Shown here piece by piece: positions 23,157-32,798 of a stretch of DNA of 64,000 nucleotides (positions are counted from its first letter, which is position 1; the number at the start of each line of letters is the position of its first letter). The position numbers were made by a program, and so were the translations under genes. The notes under the pieces were generated by a model that saw only the letters and a program-made list of their open reading frames with translations, was not told where the DNA came from and ran no database searches. The DNA is from RGIG3102 sp964525015 (lineage in GTDB: Bacteria > Bacillota > Clostridia > Oscillospirales > Ruminococcaceae): assembly GCA_964525015.1 (NCBI GenBank), contig CAZGFY010000008.1, forward strand, positions 1 to 64,000, given 5' to 3'.

Positions 23157-23832
23157 TTAAATATGGACAAAAATATAAGCTATCTGCTGAAATAAGCTTA
23201 AATTTTGTTCCCTGATATACTGAGTTAAAAGAAAAACTAATGGTTTTACTATGTAAATGCCCATAATAACATTTTTTAATATTATACTCTTTTAGTGTGT
23301 TTAAGATATGTTTACTTCTTAAATCTTGATAAATTGGAGGATAGTGAAGAAACACTATCCTTTCCTTTTCGCTTTTTATATAATCAAGAGAAGCTTTTAA
23401 TCTGCCAGCTTCCCTTAAAATTATTTTTTCATTTTCCTTTTCGCCATTTTCAAATAGCCAGCCACGTGTTCCGCAAATTATATTGTCTTCAACTTCATAG
23501 CTGTTATTAAATAAAAATTTAATAGTTTTAAAACTATTTCTTTCTAAAAATTCATTTAATTTCTTGCTAGTTTGCCACCAATAATCGTGATTGCCTTTTA
23601 GTATAATTTTTTGTCCATTTAATTTTTCTATAAACTTAAAATCTTCCACAGCATCTTCAATATCCAGCGCCCAAGAAATATCACCAGCTAAAACAACAGT
23701 ATCTTCATTTGTTATAAGCTTTTGCCAGTTTTTTTCAATTCTTTCATAGTGATTTTCCCAACCTTTAAATATATCCATTGGTTTATTGCTTGAAAATGAC
23801 AAATGTAAATCGCCAATAGTGTAAATTGCCAA
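23149..23832 (-). CDS. Calcineurin-like metallophosphoesterase
   Basis: The 227-residue cytoplasmic protein has the metal-ligand series GDLH (Asp8, His10), LAGDISW (Asp51), KGNHDYWW (Asn81, His82), LHYPP and YGHLH. This small single-domain form resembles COG1768-type predicted phosphohydrolases, whose substrate is unknown. It follows tyrS by 100 bp and may be co-transcribed with it. Confidence 0.85.
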   Translation of the reverse strand: MAIYTIGDLHLSFSSNKPMDIFKGWENHYERIEKNWQKLITNEDTVVLAGDISWALDIEDAVEDFKFIEKLNGQKIILKGNHDYWWQTSKKLNEFLERNSFKTIKFLFNNSYEVEDNIICGTRGWLFENGEKENEKIILREAGRLKASLDYIKSEKERIVFLHYPPIYQDLRSKHILNTLKEYNIKKCYYGHLHSKTISFSFNSVYQGTKFKLISADSLYFCPYLID

Positions 23833-23932
23833 TAGTGCCTCCTTAAATTAAATGTTATAGCTATATAATAACACATATTTAATAGAATAAAAGTGAATTT
23901 TATCTAAACATTTAAAACTATTTGTGAACTTA

Positions 23933-25159
23933 TTAAAGCTCAACTTTTAAGAATGTTTTCTTGCCTTTTTTAATGATAAATAGCTCATTAAATTCTTCTT
24001 TGGTAAAGCTTGTATCGATATTATCAATTTTAGAATCATTTACTAACACTCCACCTTGAGTTACAAGTCTTCTTGCTTCTGATTTACTACTCGCTAGCTT
24101 AGTTGCAACTAATAAATCTAAAATAGCGATTTTATTTTCAGTAAAATTTTCATCTGTTAATTTTTCGCTTGGCATATTTTCGCTATCTTGGGCACCACTA
24201 AATAAATCTCTTGAAGTTTTTAAAGCTTTATCTGCATCTTCTTTTGAGTGAACAAGCTCTGTTAAATTATAAGCTAGTAATTCTTTAGCTTTATTATAAG
24301 CTGCACCGCCCTCTTTTTCAAAGGCATCTATCTCTTCTAGTGGAACAAGTGTTAGCATTTTCAAACATCTTGCAACATCGGCATCATTTATATTTCTCCA
24401 GTATTGGAAGAATTCATATGGTGTTGTTTTTGTTGGATCTAACCAAACCGCCCCTGCAACTGTTTTACCCATTTTAACGCCATCAGAAGTTGTTAGAAGA
24501 TTAAAAGTCATACCAAATGAATCTTGTCTTGCTTTTTTTCTAATTAATTCTGTTCCTGCTAATATATTAGACCATTGATCATTGCCACCAAGTTGCATTT
24601 TACAGCCTACCTCATTAAACATATGATAAAAATCGTATCCTTGCATTAACATATAGTTAAATTCAGTAAAAGATAATCCTTTTTCAAGACGAATTTTAAA
24701 TGCTTCTGCTGTTAGCATTTTGTTAACTGAGAAATGAAATCCAACATCTCTTAAAAAATCAACATAATTTAATTCTAAAAGCCAATCAGCGTTGTTTAGC
24801 ATTAATGCTTTGCCTTCTGAGAAATCTAAAAACTTTCTCATAGTAACTTTGAATTTTTCTCCATTAGCATCAATTTCTTCTTTACTCATAACTTTTCTCA
24901 TATCGCTTTTCCCGCTTGGGTCGCCTATCATACAAGTTCCCCCACCAATTAAAGCGATCGGGCGATGTCCAGCACTTTGCATATGACGCATAACCATAAG
25001 CTGTAAAAAGTGCCCAACGTGTAAGCTATCAGCAGTTGGGTCAAAGCCTATATAAAAAGTAACCTTTTCTTTAGCTAATAAATCACGAACTAAATCTCTA
25101 TCTGTAACCTGCGCTATAAGCCCTCTTTCCTCTAATAAATCAAAAACATTTCTTTCCAT
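23933..25159 (-). CDS. tyrS: Tyrosyl-tRNA synthetase
   Basis: The 408-residue class I synthetase has the HIGH-type motif HVGH (47-50), the KMSKS-type VKMGKT, the tyrosine-pocket GYDFYHMF segment and a C-terminal S4 RNA-binding domain (about 345-405). It is preceded by a T-box leader with a UAC specifier, which supports tyrosine specificity. AAAGGAAGG precedes the ATG. Confidence 0.97.
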   Translation of the reverse strand: MERNVFDLLEERGLIAQVTDRDLVRDLLAKEKVTFYIGFDPTADSLHVGHFLQLMVMRHMQSAGHRPIALIGGGTCMIGDPSGKSDMRKVMSKEEIDANGEKFKVTMRKFLDFSEGKALMLNNADWLLELNYVDFLRDVGFHFSVNKMLTAEAFKIRLEKGLSFTEFNYMLMQGYDFYHMFNEVGCKMQLGGNDQWSNILAGTELIRKKARQDSFGMTFNLLTTSDGVKMGKTVAGAVWLDPTKTTPYEFFQYWRNINDADVARCLKMLTLVPLEEIDAFEKEGGAAYNKAKELLAYNLTELVHSKEDADKALKTSRDLFSGAQDSENMPSEKLTDENFTENKIAILDLLVATKLASSKSEARRLVTQGGVLVNDSKIDNIDTSFTKEEFNELFIIKKGKKTFLKVEL

Positions 25160-25192
25160 TATAAAAACCTTCCTTTAAAAATATATAAAATA

Positions 25193-25460
25193 AAAAACGC
25201 CTACTGCTAATTTAATGAAATTAGCAGAGGGCGTTGTTAATTACGCGGTACCACCTCTGTTTATAATGCTATAAACACTACCTTTAAGCTATAAGCTTTT
25301 ATACTATAACGTGTATTATTCGTTTTCACCTACTATTATTTCAGTAAAACCACTCCAAAGTGTAATTCATTTTAAATCTTCGTCTTTTTTTCAGCAAACA
25401 AAAGCTCTCTAACACCTAATTTAAAACTACTCTCTTTTTCCCCGTGTTTAATTATTTACA
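25193..25460 (-). promoter_or_regulatory. Tyrosine T-box leader of tyrS
   Basis: The invariant T-box CAGAGGTGGTACCGCG is at 25259-25244 on the minus strand. A Tyr specifier codon UAC (25364-25362) lies in GAATTACAC before GGAGTGG. A terminator (arms around 25193-25212 and 25216-25235) ends in a T-run. Uncharged tRNA-Tyr should pair with the specifier and the T-box and favour the antiterminator. Confidence 0.95.
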
Positions 25461-25465
25461 AAAAT

Positions 25466-25494
25466 AGTCTAACACTAAAAAAAAGATATGTCAA
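25466..25494 (-). promoter_or_regulatory. Sigma-A promoter of the T-box tyrS transcript
   Basis: Minus-strand TTGACA (25494-25489), 17 bp, TAGACT (25471-25466). The -35 overlaps the recN stop codon. Confidence 0.8.
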
Positions 25495-27158
25495 GATTTT
25501 TTTGTATTTAATATCATCTCTTTTGCATTTTCTAAAGATGTATTTGTTATATTATCGCCAGAAATTATTCTAGCTATTTCCATTTCCCTTTGGCTTTCTG
25601 ATAAAGCAGAAACATTCGTGTATGTAGCCTTATCATCGCTAGTTTTTTTAATTAATAAATGATTATCTGAAAAAGCTGCAATTTGAGCTGAGTGAGTAAC
25701 GCAGAAAATTTGTTTTCCTTTTGCAGTATCTTTTAATAATTTTCCAATTTTAAACGCAGCCGAACCAGATACACCTGCATCAATTTCATCAAAAATTAAG
25801 GTGCTTGTTTCATCAGTTTCTGCTAAAACGCTTTTAATAGCCAGCATAATTCTCGATAGTTCCCCACCTGAGGCAATTTTAGATAATGGTTTTGCAGTTT
25901 CACCTTTATTGGTTACAATTAAAAACTCTATATCATCCTTGCCGCTTTTTGAATAATTCTTATCTTTAATACTCAATATTAAATCAACTGCTGGCATATT
26001 TAAAAACTCTAGAGCTGTTTTTATTTGTTTTTGAAATTTATTAAAAATTTCAGTTCTATTTTGGGTTAAATTTTCTGCTGATTTTTTTAATTTCGGCAGT
26101 AATTTCTCTTGCTTTTCATATAGATTATCTAATTCTTCCTCTAAAAAATTAATTGTTTTTAATTTCTCTTTTGAAGTTTTTAGCATAGTTAAAACATCAC
26201 TTGTTTCAGGTCCGTATTTTCTTTTTAAGCGATAATACAAATCTAATCTTTCTTCGATTTTATCTATATCATCAACGTCTACATCAAAATCATCTAAGTA
26301 ATTTTTTAAAGCGAATAAAGCATCAGAAACTATATTTTGAGCCTCAATTAACTTTTCAGACACTTCCTTTAGTTTTTCATCATACTCTAAAACTTGAAAA
26401 AGTTCACTAGATGCAAAATCAATAGCACTAACAGCCCCTTTTACTTCATCTTCCCCAGCTAAAAGAGTGTATGCGCTATTAGCGCCCTGCATTATCTTTT
26501 GAAAATCTAATATTTTCTTCTTTGCTTTAACTAAATCTTGCTCTTCTTCACTTGATAAATCAGCCTCTTCAATTTCTTTAATTTGAAATGATAGAAGATC
26601 TAAGTTTTCTTCGCTTTCTTTATCTATATTTTCAAGCTTTTTAATTTCATTATTAATAGCAGTATATTCATTATAAAATTTAACATACTCTAATTTAACA
26701 AATTCACCAACGCCAAATCCATCTAAAATACTAATATGTTTTTGCGAATTTAAAAGACTTTGATTATCATGCTGCCCGTGAATTGTTATTATATCTTGAA
26801 AGATATCTTTTATAACACTTAAAGGAGCTGGCATACCATTAATTCGTGCGGTGCTTTTCCCTTCCTGAGTAACCTGCCTTGTTATAATGCAATCACTTGA
26901 AATATCTATATCAAATTCTTCTGCTTTTTTTATTAAATTTTCATTTATATCTTCAAAAACAGCAGTGATAACAGCTTTATTTGCACCATTTCTTACTATA
27001 TTTTTTGAAATTCTATCGCCTAGAATTGCATTAATAGAATCTACTATAATACTTTTGCCTGCACCTGTTTCACCTGTAAGGCATGTGAAACCATTAGCAA
27101 AATTAATATTTGCTTTTTCTATTACTGCAACATTTTCTATAATTAATTCACAAAGCAT
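25491..27158 (-). CDS. recN: DNA repair protein RecN
   Basis: The 555-residue SMC-like ATPase acts in double-strand-break repair. It has Walker A GETGAGKS (29-36), a long coiled-coil middle (about 150-360), the signature ASGGELSRIMLA and the Walker B LIFDEIDAGVSG near 455-467. It follows argR by 45 bp. The only nearby ribosome site, GGAGG (27196-27200), is about 37 nt before the ATG with a small hairpin between (see findings). The in-frame region between has no ATG, GTG or TTG. Confidence 0.96.
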   Translation of the reverse strand: MLCELIIENVAVIEKANINFANGFTCLTGETGAGKSIIVDSINAILGDRISKNIVRNGANKAVITAVFEDINENLIKKAEEFDIDISSDCIITRQVTQEGKSTARINGMPAPLSVIKDIFQDIITIHGQHDNQSLLNSQKHISILDGFGVGEFVKLEYVKFYNEYTAINNEIKKLENIDKESEENLDLLSFQIKEIEEADLSSEEEQDLVKAKKKILDFQKIMQGANSAYTLLAGEDEVKGAVSAIDFASSELFQVLEYDEKLKEVSEKLIEAQNIVSDALFALKNYLDDFDVDVDDIDKIEERLDLYYRLKRKYGPETSDVLTMLKTSKEKLKTINFLEEELDNLYEKQEKLLPKLKKSAENLTQNRTEIFNKFQKQIKTALEFLNMPAVDLILSIKDKNYSKSGKDDIEFLIVTNKGETAKPLSKIASGGELSRIMLAIKSVLAETDETSTLIFDEIDAGVSGSAAFKIGKLLKDTAKGKQIFCVTHSAQIAAFSDNHLLIKKTSDDKATYTNVSALSESQREMEIARIISGDNITNTSLENAKEMILNTKKS

Positions 27159-27203
27159 ATAAATTTTATTAAAACTTAGAAAATATCTAAGCTATCCTCC
27201 TAG

Positions 27204-27659
27204 TTACTTTATGTATTTTTTTAATTTTTCGCAAAGTTCGCTTGCTTGATTCTCTGTTCTCATTAATACAAATATTGTATTTTCACCCGCTAAAGTTCCA
27301 ACAACGTCACCCCAGTTTAAGCTATCAAAAACTTCACACGCTGCTTGTGCCATAGCTGTTTGGCATTTAATTACAATAGTGTGTCCAGCATAGTCAACTG
27401 ATTTAATAGATTCAGAAAAAATATAATCAAATCTATTAAATGTCGCTTTAGTATCGTGAACTATTGTATTTTGTGCATACTTATACTCACCATTTGAAGA
27501 AACAATTTTAACAAGGTTTAATTCTTTGATATCTCTTGAAACAGTTGCCTGCGTTACATCAAAATTGTCAGCTTTTAATAGCTCTAGAAGTATCTCTTGC
27601 CTATCAATATTGTGCTCTTGTATTAATGCTAATATTCTTTTATGTCTTAACTTTTTCAT
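27204..27659 (-). CDS. argR: Arginine repressor
   Basis: The 151-residue ArgR/AhrC has an N-terminal winged helix (about 1-70, with VTQATVSRDIKEL) and a C-terminal hexamerisation/arginine-binding domain (about 80-151). The motif usually read GDDTI or GDNTI in relatives is GENTIFV here, so the first acidic residue is Glu. No arginine biosynthesis gene is in the window. Like Bacillus ahrC, it sits between tlyA/nadK and recN. Confidence 0.93.
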   Translation of the reverse strand: MKKLRHKRILALIQEHNIDRQEILLELLKADNFDVTQATVSRDIKELNLVKIVSSNGEYKYAQNTIVHDTKATFNRFDYIFSESIKSVDYAGHTIVIKCQTAMAQAACEVFDSLNWGDVVGTLAGENTIFVLMRTENQASELCEKLKKYIK

Positions 27660-27688
27660 AAATAACTTCCTTTCTTTATGTAAAGTAT

Positions 27689-28525
27689 CTATCTCATTTT
27701 TAATTTATTATCCAGCGTTTTTAACTGTCCGATTTCGTTTATATGATAAACCTCTAACACTTCTTTTGAAATCTTAATGGTTATAACATCATTTTCTTTT
27801 ATCTTTGTATGATTTGCACCATCAAAAGAAACATATGCTTTATTTTCTTTTAAATTGCTAACAACTATTTTAACTTCTTTATCCGATGCTAAAACCATTG
27901 GTACACTATTTAAATTATGTGGTGCCACATATGAAATAATAAGCGCAGTTAAATCAATATCCACAACAGGTCCACCAACCGAAAGTGAATAAGCAGTTGA
28001 GCCAGTTGGGCTTGCAATAACCACTCCATCGCCTAGAAAACTAGTTAACTTATTATCATTTATTATAATATCTAATTTAATTGTATTAATAAAAATATCT
28101 TTTAAAATTGCCACATCATTTAAGCAATTAACCCATTCACTATCATTAATTTTTGCCATTATAAGATTATGTTTATTAATTTTAAAATAATTCTCTTTAT
28201 CTAAATACACAAGATTTGATATTTCCTCTGATTCTAATGCAGTTAAAAATCCTAAATTACCACTATTAACTCCAAGTATTGGCTTTTTATATTTACTGCA
28301 TAAAGTTCCAACAGAGAGAATAGTTCCATCACCACCAATAGTTAAAACTAAATCTGCCCAAACAATCCCATCTAAAACTTTTTTCTTTTCAATACCATTA
28401 GCATCAAATTTTTTTTCATCACTAACACTTACTGCACACTTTAATTCATTGAGTATTTTGATAACCTCTTTATAAACATTAAAATGATTCTCTTTTGAAG
28501 TATTAACTTTTATAAAAACTTTCAT
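27689..28525 (-). CDS. nadK: NAD kinase
   Basis: The 278-residue enzyme phosphorylates NAD to NADP. It has GGDGTILSVG (about 79-88), NSGNLGFLT (about 104-112) and SPTGSTAYSLSVGGP (about 168-182), the canonical nucleotide and phosphate-binding segments. It lies 29 bp before argR and 26 bp after tlyA in transcription order. Confidence 0.95.
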   Translation of the reverse strand: MKVFIKVNTSKENHFNVYKEVIKILNELKCAVSVSDEKKFDANGIEKKKVLDGIVWADLVLTIGGDGTILSVGTLCSKYKKPILGVNSGNLGFLTALESEEISNLVYLDKENYFKINKHNLIMAKINDSEWVNCLNDVAILKDIFINTIKLDIIINDNKLTSFLGDGVVIASPTGSTAYSLSVGGPVVDIDLTALIISYVAPHNLNSVPMVLASDKEVKIVVSNLKENKAYVSFDGANHTKIKENDVITIKISKEVLEVYHINEIGQLKTLDNKLKMR

Positions 28526-28551
28526 ATAAATTTACAGTCCTTAAAATTTAA

Positions 28552-29355
28552 TTATTCACCTAAAAATTCTCTAGATTTCAAAACTACATCTTCAATATTT
28601 TCTAAAGTAATTTTATCATCTAACTCATTTTTAGAAACAACAGCTAAAAATTCTATATTTCCCTCAGGGCCTTTAATTGGCGAGAATGTTAATTCTTTTA
28701 TGAAAAATCCATTCTCTTTAGCAAATTCTAAAACATTGATTATAACTTCTTTATGAACATTAGAATCTCTTACAACACCTTTTTTGCCAACCTTTTCTCT
28801 TCCAGCTTCAAATTGAGGCTTTATTAAGCAAACGCCTAATGCATCTTCTTTTGAAATTTTATATGCAACTGGAAAAATATGCTTTAGCGATATAAACGAA
28901 ACATCTACCGAAAAGAAATCAATTTTTTCTTTTATTAACTCTTCATCAACATTTCTAATATTTGTTTTTTCCAAATTCACTACTCTTTCATCAGTTCGAA
29001 GTTTCCAAGCGAGCTGACCATAACCAACATCAACTGAAAAAACTTTACTTGCTCCATTTTGAAGCATACAATCAGTAAATCCGCCAGTTGAAGCACCAAT
29101 ATCCATACAAATCTTATCCGCTAAATCAAAGCCATATTCATTTATTGCCTTTTCAAGTTTTAATCCCCCACGGCTGACATATTTTAAATCTTTACCTCTA
29201 ACTTCAACATTATCGGATTCTTTAATCATTGTTCCCGCTTTATCAGCCTTTTGATTATTTACATAAACAATTCCAGACATAATCAGTGCTTGTGCTCTTT
29301 GCCTTGATTCAGCATAGCCTTCATTGAAAACATACTGATCTAATCTAATTTTCAT
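28552..29355 (-). CDS. tlyA: TlyA-family rRNA 2'-O-methyltransferase / hemolysin-like protein
   Basis: The 267-residue protein has an N-terminal S4 domain (RLDQYVFNEGYAESRQRA) and an FtsJ-like methyltransferase fold with DIGASTGGFTDCML (about 81-94) and KPQFEAG. Mycobacterial TlyA methylates 16S and 23S rRNA; the hemolysin label is historical. It is between dxs and nadK. Confidence 0.93.
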   Translation of the reverse strand: MKIRLDQYVFNEGYAESRQRAQALIMSGIVYVNNQKADKAGTMIKESDNVEVRGKDLKYVSRGGLKLEKAINEYGFDLADKICMDIGASTGGFTDCMLQNGASKVFSVDVGYGQLAWKLRTDERVVNLEKTNIRNVDEELIKEKIDFFSVDVSFISLKHIFPVAYKISKEDALGVCLIKPQFEAGREKVGKKGVVRDSNVHKEVIINVLEFAKENGFFIKELTFSPIKGPEGNIEFLAVVSKNELDDKITLENIEDVVLKSREFLGE

Positions 29356-29371
29356 TTATTTTAATACCCTT

Positions 29372-31231
29372 TTAAATTTTACTTTTAATATCTCCTGCAA
29401 TATAAATTGAGTCTAAATTCGTTAATTTCATTAGTTCTTCAACATTTGCATGAGTTACTATATTATTATCAATATTTTGTGAGTAAAATCTCCCTTTAAA
29501 GTTTTTATTTAATAATTTATTCGCTAAATTTTGTGCAACGCTTCCATTTTCAACCTGTTCTTCGTAAATGAAAATATTTTTATATTTTAGCAGTTCATTT
29601 ATAAGTTCTTCTGAGAGTGGATTAATTATATTTAATTTACAAATATCTACATAAATATTTTGAACAAATAAGTCTTCGCTCGCTTTTATAACTTTTGCAA
29701 AATGTCTGCCATAGCAAATTACTATTGTATCACTTTTTTTAGAAATTATATCGTACTCTTTTTTGGTGCAAACATAGTTTTGAGTTATTAAATCTTGTCC
29801 ACCTCTTGGATATCTTATCACTTTTGGCCCGTTAACTTGATTAACCAAATATTCCAGCCAATATCTAAGCTCGTTATAATTTGAAGGTGATGCAATTATT
29901 GTTTCTTTAAAATTTGCAAAAATTGATAAATCATATATTCCTTGATGCGTTTCTCCATCTCCTGGAACGAGTCCTGCTCTATCTATTGCAAACAAAACAT
30001 TTGTTTTCATTAGCATAACATCATGTAAATATTGATCTAATGCTCTTTGCATAAATGTTGAGTAAAGACAGACAACTGGCTCTAATCCACTTGCTGCTAG
30101 CGCCGAGGAAAATGTTACTGCGTGCTCTTCAGCCATACCAACGTCGAAAAATTTATTTTTATGCTTTTTATAAAAAAGATTTAAACCGGTGCCGTATTTC
30201 ATAGCAGCAGTTATTGCGCAAATATTCTTGTTTTCATCAGCTAATTCAGCTAGTTTTTCACCAAAAACTGTTGAATATGAATCGCTTGGTGCCATATCTG
30301 GGTCTTCGATTTTATTTATATCAAAGGCAGAAACTCCGTGAAATGCACCTGGGTTCACCTCAGCCGGTGTAAAGCCTTTACCCTTTACGGTAAGGGCATG
30401 TATTAAAGTTGGTGCTTTTGCCCTTTTGGCTGCATTTAAAGCTGCGCACATCTCAGAAATATTATTTCCATCATCAACTAAATGATAAATTAATCCCATA
30501 TCTTCAAAAAAAGTTGAATTATATAATGCTCTTCTTATCATAGATTTTGAAGATGTCATAATTTCGCTAACACCTCTACCTAAAACTGGTATCTTTTGTA
30601 GAGTATTTGAAACTTTTTCTTTAACATCAAGATAATCTTTACTTGTTCGCAGTCCTGATAGATATTTTGACATTGCTCCAACATTTTTTGATATCGACAT
30701 CTTATTATCATTTAATATTATAATTAAATTATCAAGTTTTTCATCAATGTTATTTAGTCCTTCGTATATCATACCACCAGTAAAAGCGCCATCTCCAACT
30801 ACTGCTATAACATATCCAGATTCATTTTTGATTTTTTTAGCTTTTGCAAGCCCTATCGCCACAGATATAGATGTACTTCCATGCCCTGAGATAAAGCAAT
30901 CATTTTTGCTTTCAGTAGGCGATGGAAATCCTGATATTCCATCTTTTTTTCTAAGTGTTTGAAAACCATCTTTTCTACCTGTTAAAATTTTATGTGTATA
31001 GCATTGATGACCAACATCAAAAACAATTTTATCTCTAGGAGTTTGAAAACATTTATGTAGTGCCACACTAATTTCAACGGTTCCAAGGTTTGCTGAAAGA
31101 TGACCACCTGTTTTTGAAACTTCAGTAATCAAAAAATCTCTTATTTCTTTACATAGTTCTTCTAATTTTTTAAAATCTAATTTTGAAACATCAGCAGAAC
31201 TTTTAATAATATTTAATATTTTATGTTGCAT
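29372..31231 (-). CDS. dxs: 1-deoxy-D-xylulose-5-phosphate synthase
   Basis: The 619-residue thiamine-diphosphate enzyme makes DXP from pyruvate and glyceraldehyde phosphate, the first step of the MEP isoprenoid pathway. GHQCYTHKILTGR, the TPP motif GDGAFTGGMIYEGLNN and the transketolase-like GMAEEHAVT and DRAGLVPGDGETHQG segments are present. The start is ATG 31231, with TTGGAG six nt upstream; a TTG four codons earlier overlaps that ribosome site and is rejected. It is near ispA, which uses the pathway's products. Confidence 0.96.
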   Translation of the reverse strand: MQHKILNIIKSSADVSKLDFKKLEELCKEIRDFLITEVSKTGGHLSANLGTVEISVALHKCFQTPRDKIVFDVGHQCYTHKILTGRKDGFQTLRKKDGISGFPSPTESKNDCFISGHGSTSISVAIGLAKAKKIKNESGYVIAVVGDGAFTGGMIYEGLNNIDEKLDNLIIILNDNKMSISKNVGAMSKYLSGLRTSKDYLDVKEKVSNTLQKIPVLGRGVSEIMTSSKSMIRRALYNSTFFEDMGLIYHLVDDGNNISEMCAALNAAKRAKAPTLIHALTVKGKGFTPAEVNPGAFHGVSAFDINKIEDPDMAPSDSYSTVFGEKLAELADENKNICAITAAMKYGTGLNLFYKKHKNKFFDVGMAEEHAVTFSSALAASGLEPVVCLYSTFMQRALDQYLHDVMLMKTNVLFAIDRAGLVPGDGETHQGIYDLSIFANFKETIIASPSNYNELRYWLEYLVNQVNGPKVIRYPRGGQDLITQNYVCTKKEYDIISKKSDTIVICYGRHFAKVIKASEDLFVQNIYVDICKLNIINPLSEELINELLKYKNIFIYEEQVENGSVAQNLANKLLNKNFKGRFYSQNIDNNIVTHANVEELMKLTNLDSIYIAGDIKSKI

Positions 31232-31245
31232 AAAATTCTCCAATT

Positions 31246-31710
31246 TTAAACTAAACTACCTATTACTATTCCAACAATAGCACCACCTAAAACTTCATAT
31301 GGAGTGTGCCCTAATAGCTCTTTTAGTTTTTTATTTGATTCCATGTGTAGATTTTCATTAATTTTATCTATCCATTCCTCAACTAATTTATTTAATATCT
31401 TTGCTTGCTCTCCTGCCGCCCTTCTAACGTTCATCGCATCATACATAACAATTGAGGCAAGCGCTATTGATATCGCAAATTCAGTTGAATCAAAGCCACA
31501 AACTCTAAGTGTTGCAATGCTAAGTGCGCAAACAACAGATGAGTGTGAGCTTGGCATACCTCCTGAACCGATAAGTCTTTCAGATTCCCATTTTTTTGTT
31601 AAGGCATAATTTACAATTGTTTTTAATATTTGCGCAGTTAGCCAACCTAAAAAAACAGCATTCAAAATTCTATTTGTAGTAAATGTTTGCACATATTCCA
31701 TAAAGCTCAT
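31246..31710 (-). CDS. Divergent PAP2-family membrane protein (YuiD-like)
   Basis: The 154-residue protein has four hydrophobic segments and the DUF212/divergent PAP2 motifs GGMPSSHSSVVCAL, a MYDAMNVRRAAGEQA segment and LGHTPYEVLGGAIVG. Such proteins may be acid-phosphatase-related membrane phosphatases. Position between ispA and dxs suggests a link with prenyl-phosphate metabolism, but this is inference. Confidence 0.88.
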   Translation of the reverse strand: MSFMEYVQTFTTNRILNAVFLGWLTAQILKTIVNYALTKKWESERLIGSGGMPSSHSSVVCALSIATLRVCGFDSTEFAISIALASIVMYDAMNVRRAAGEQAKILNKLVEEWIDKINENLHMESNKKLKELLGHTPYEVLGGAIVGIVIGSLV

Positions 31711-31723
31711 AATACTTTTCCTT

Positions 31724-32596
31724 TTATTTTTTTCTTTTTAATAGAAATTTTGTATACTCTATTAAATTATCTGATTTATCAAAAAACATATTTTTTAGGC
31801 TTTTTATCGCCTCATTTGTTAAATCAGTAGCTATTTTATTAGCCTCATCTAGTCCATATAAACTTACAAATGTTGACTTTTGGTTTTGTAAATCACTTCC
31901 AGCTGGCTTTCCAAGTTCTTCGCTACTAGCCGTTACATCTAATATATCGTCAACTATTTGAAAAACTAAGCCTATATTATTAAAAAATAATTCTAAAACT
32001 TTTTTCTCTTCTTGATTTGCAGATAAAACTGACACACTTTCACCTGTGAAAGAAATTAGTTTCCCAGTTTTATTTTTATGAATTTTATTTAAAATTTCTT
32101 TATTAGCTTTGATATTTTCATATTTTAAATCTAATTCTTGACCATATATCATTCCTCTAGGCCCTATATTTTTATATAAAAGAGATAACACATCCAACTT
32201 TTCTTTTTGGGATAAATGTTCATCATTTAAAATCACTTCACCTGCAACAGATATTAACGAATCACCAGCAAGTAAGGCAGTATCTTCGGAAAAAGCTATA
32301 TGACAAGAAGGTTTTCCCCTTCTTAAATCATCATTATCCATACAAGGTAAATCATCGTGAATTAAAGAATAACAATGAACCATTTCTACAGCTGAGGCTA
32401 TCGGTTTTAGCTTTTTAATATCCACACCAAGTATCTCCCCAGTTAAAAAAACTAAAATTGCCCTTGTTCTTTTTCCGCCATTTAATAAAGAGTAATAAAC
32501 AGCTTTTTTTATTTCGCTATCATTATAATAAAATTCATTAACATAATTTCCAAGGCTATCTTCAATTATTTTTATATATTCATTAAATTTATTCAT
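31724..32596 (-). CDS. ispA: Polyprenyl (farnesyl/geranyl-type) diphosphate synthase
   Basis: The 290-residue trans-prenyltransferase condenses isopentenyl and allylic diphosphates. The first Asp-rich motif is DDLPCMDND (about 85-93) and the second DDILDVT (about 222-228), with GGKRTR near the N-terminus. It overlaps xseB by 8 bp, as in many Firmicutes. Confidence 0.95.
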   Translation of the reverse strand: MNKFNEYIKIIEDSLGNYVNEFYYNDSEIKKAVYYSLLNGGKRTRAILVFLTGEILGVDIKKLKPIASAVEMVHCYSLIHDDLPCMDNDDLRRGKPSCHIAFSEDTALLAGDSLISVAGEVILNDEHLSQKEKLDVLSLLYKNIGPRGMIYGQELDLKYENIKANKEILNKIHKNKTGKLISFTGESVSVLSANQEEKKVLELFFNNIGLVFQIVDDILDVTASSEELGKPAGSDLQNQKSTFVSLYGLDEANKIATDLTNEAIKSLKNMFFDKSDNLIEYTKFLLKRKK

Positions 32597-32783
32597 TTAT
32601 CTTTTCCATACTTATATTATTTATAAGTTTATCAACTTCACCTAATTTTTCATTGCAAAAAGCAATAAGCTTTACTCCCTCGGAGTATAAATTAATTCCA
32701 TCTTCTAGCTTTAATGTTGAAGATGCTAATTCTTTTGCGATAAAATCTAATCTTTCCATCGCTTCTTCGAAAGTGTAGTTCAT
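32589..32783 (-). CDS. xseB: Exonuclease VII small subunit
   Basis: The 64-residue helical protein has the XseB pattern (TFEEAMERLDFIAKEL, LEDGINLYSEGVKL). It partners XseA. AAAGGAGA fixes the start at ATG 32783; the GTG three codons upstream touches the ribosome site. Confidence 0.92.
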   Translation of the reverse strand: MNYTFEEAMERLDFIAKELASSTLKLEDGINLYSEGVKLIAFCNEKLGEVDKLINNISMEKINE

Positions 32784-32798
32784 ATAGTTCACTCTCCT

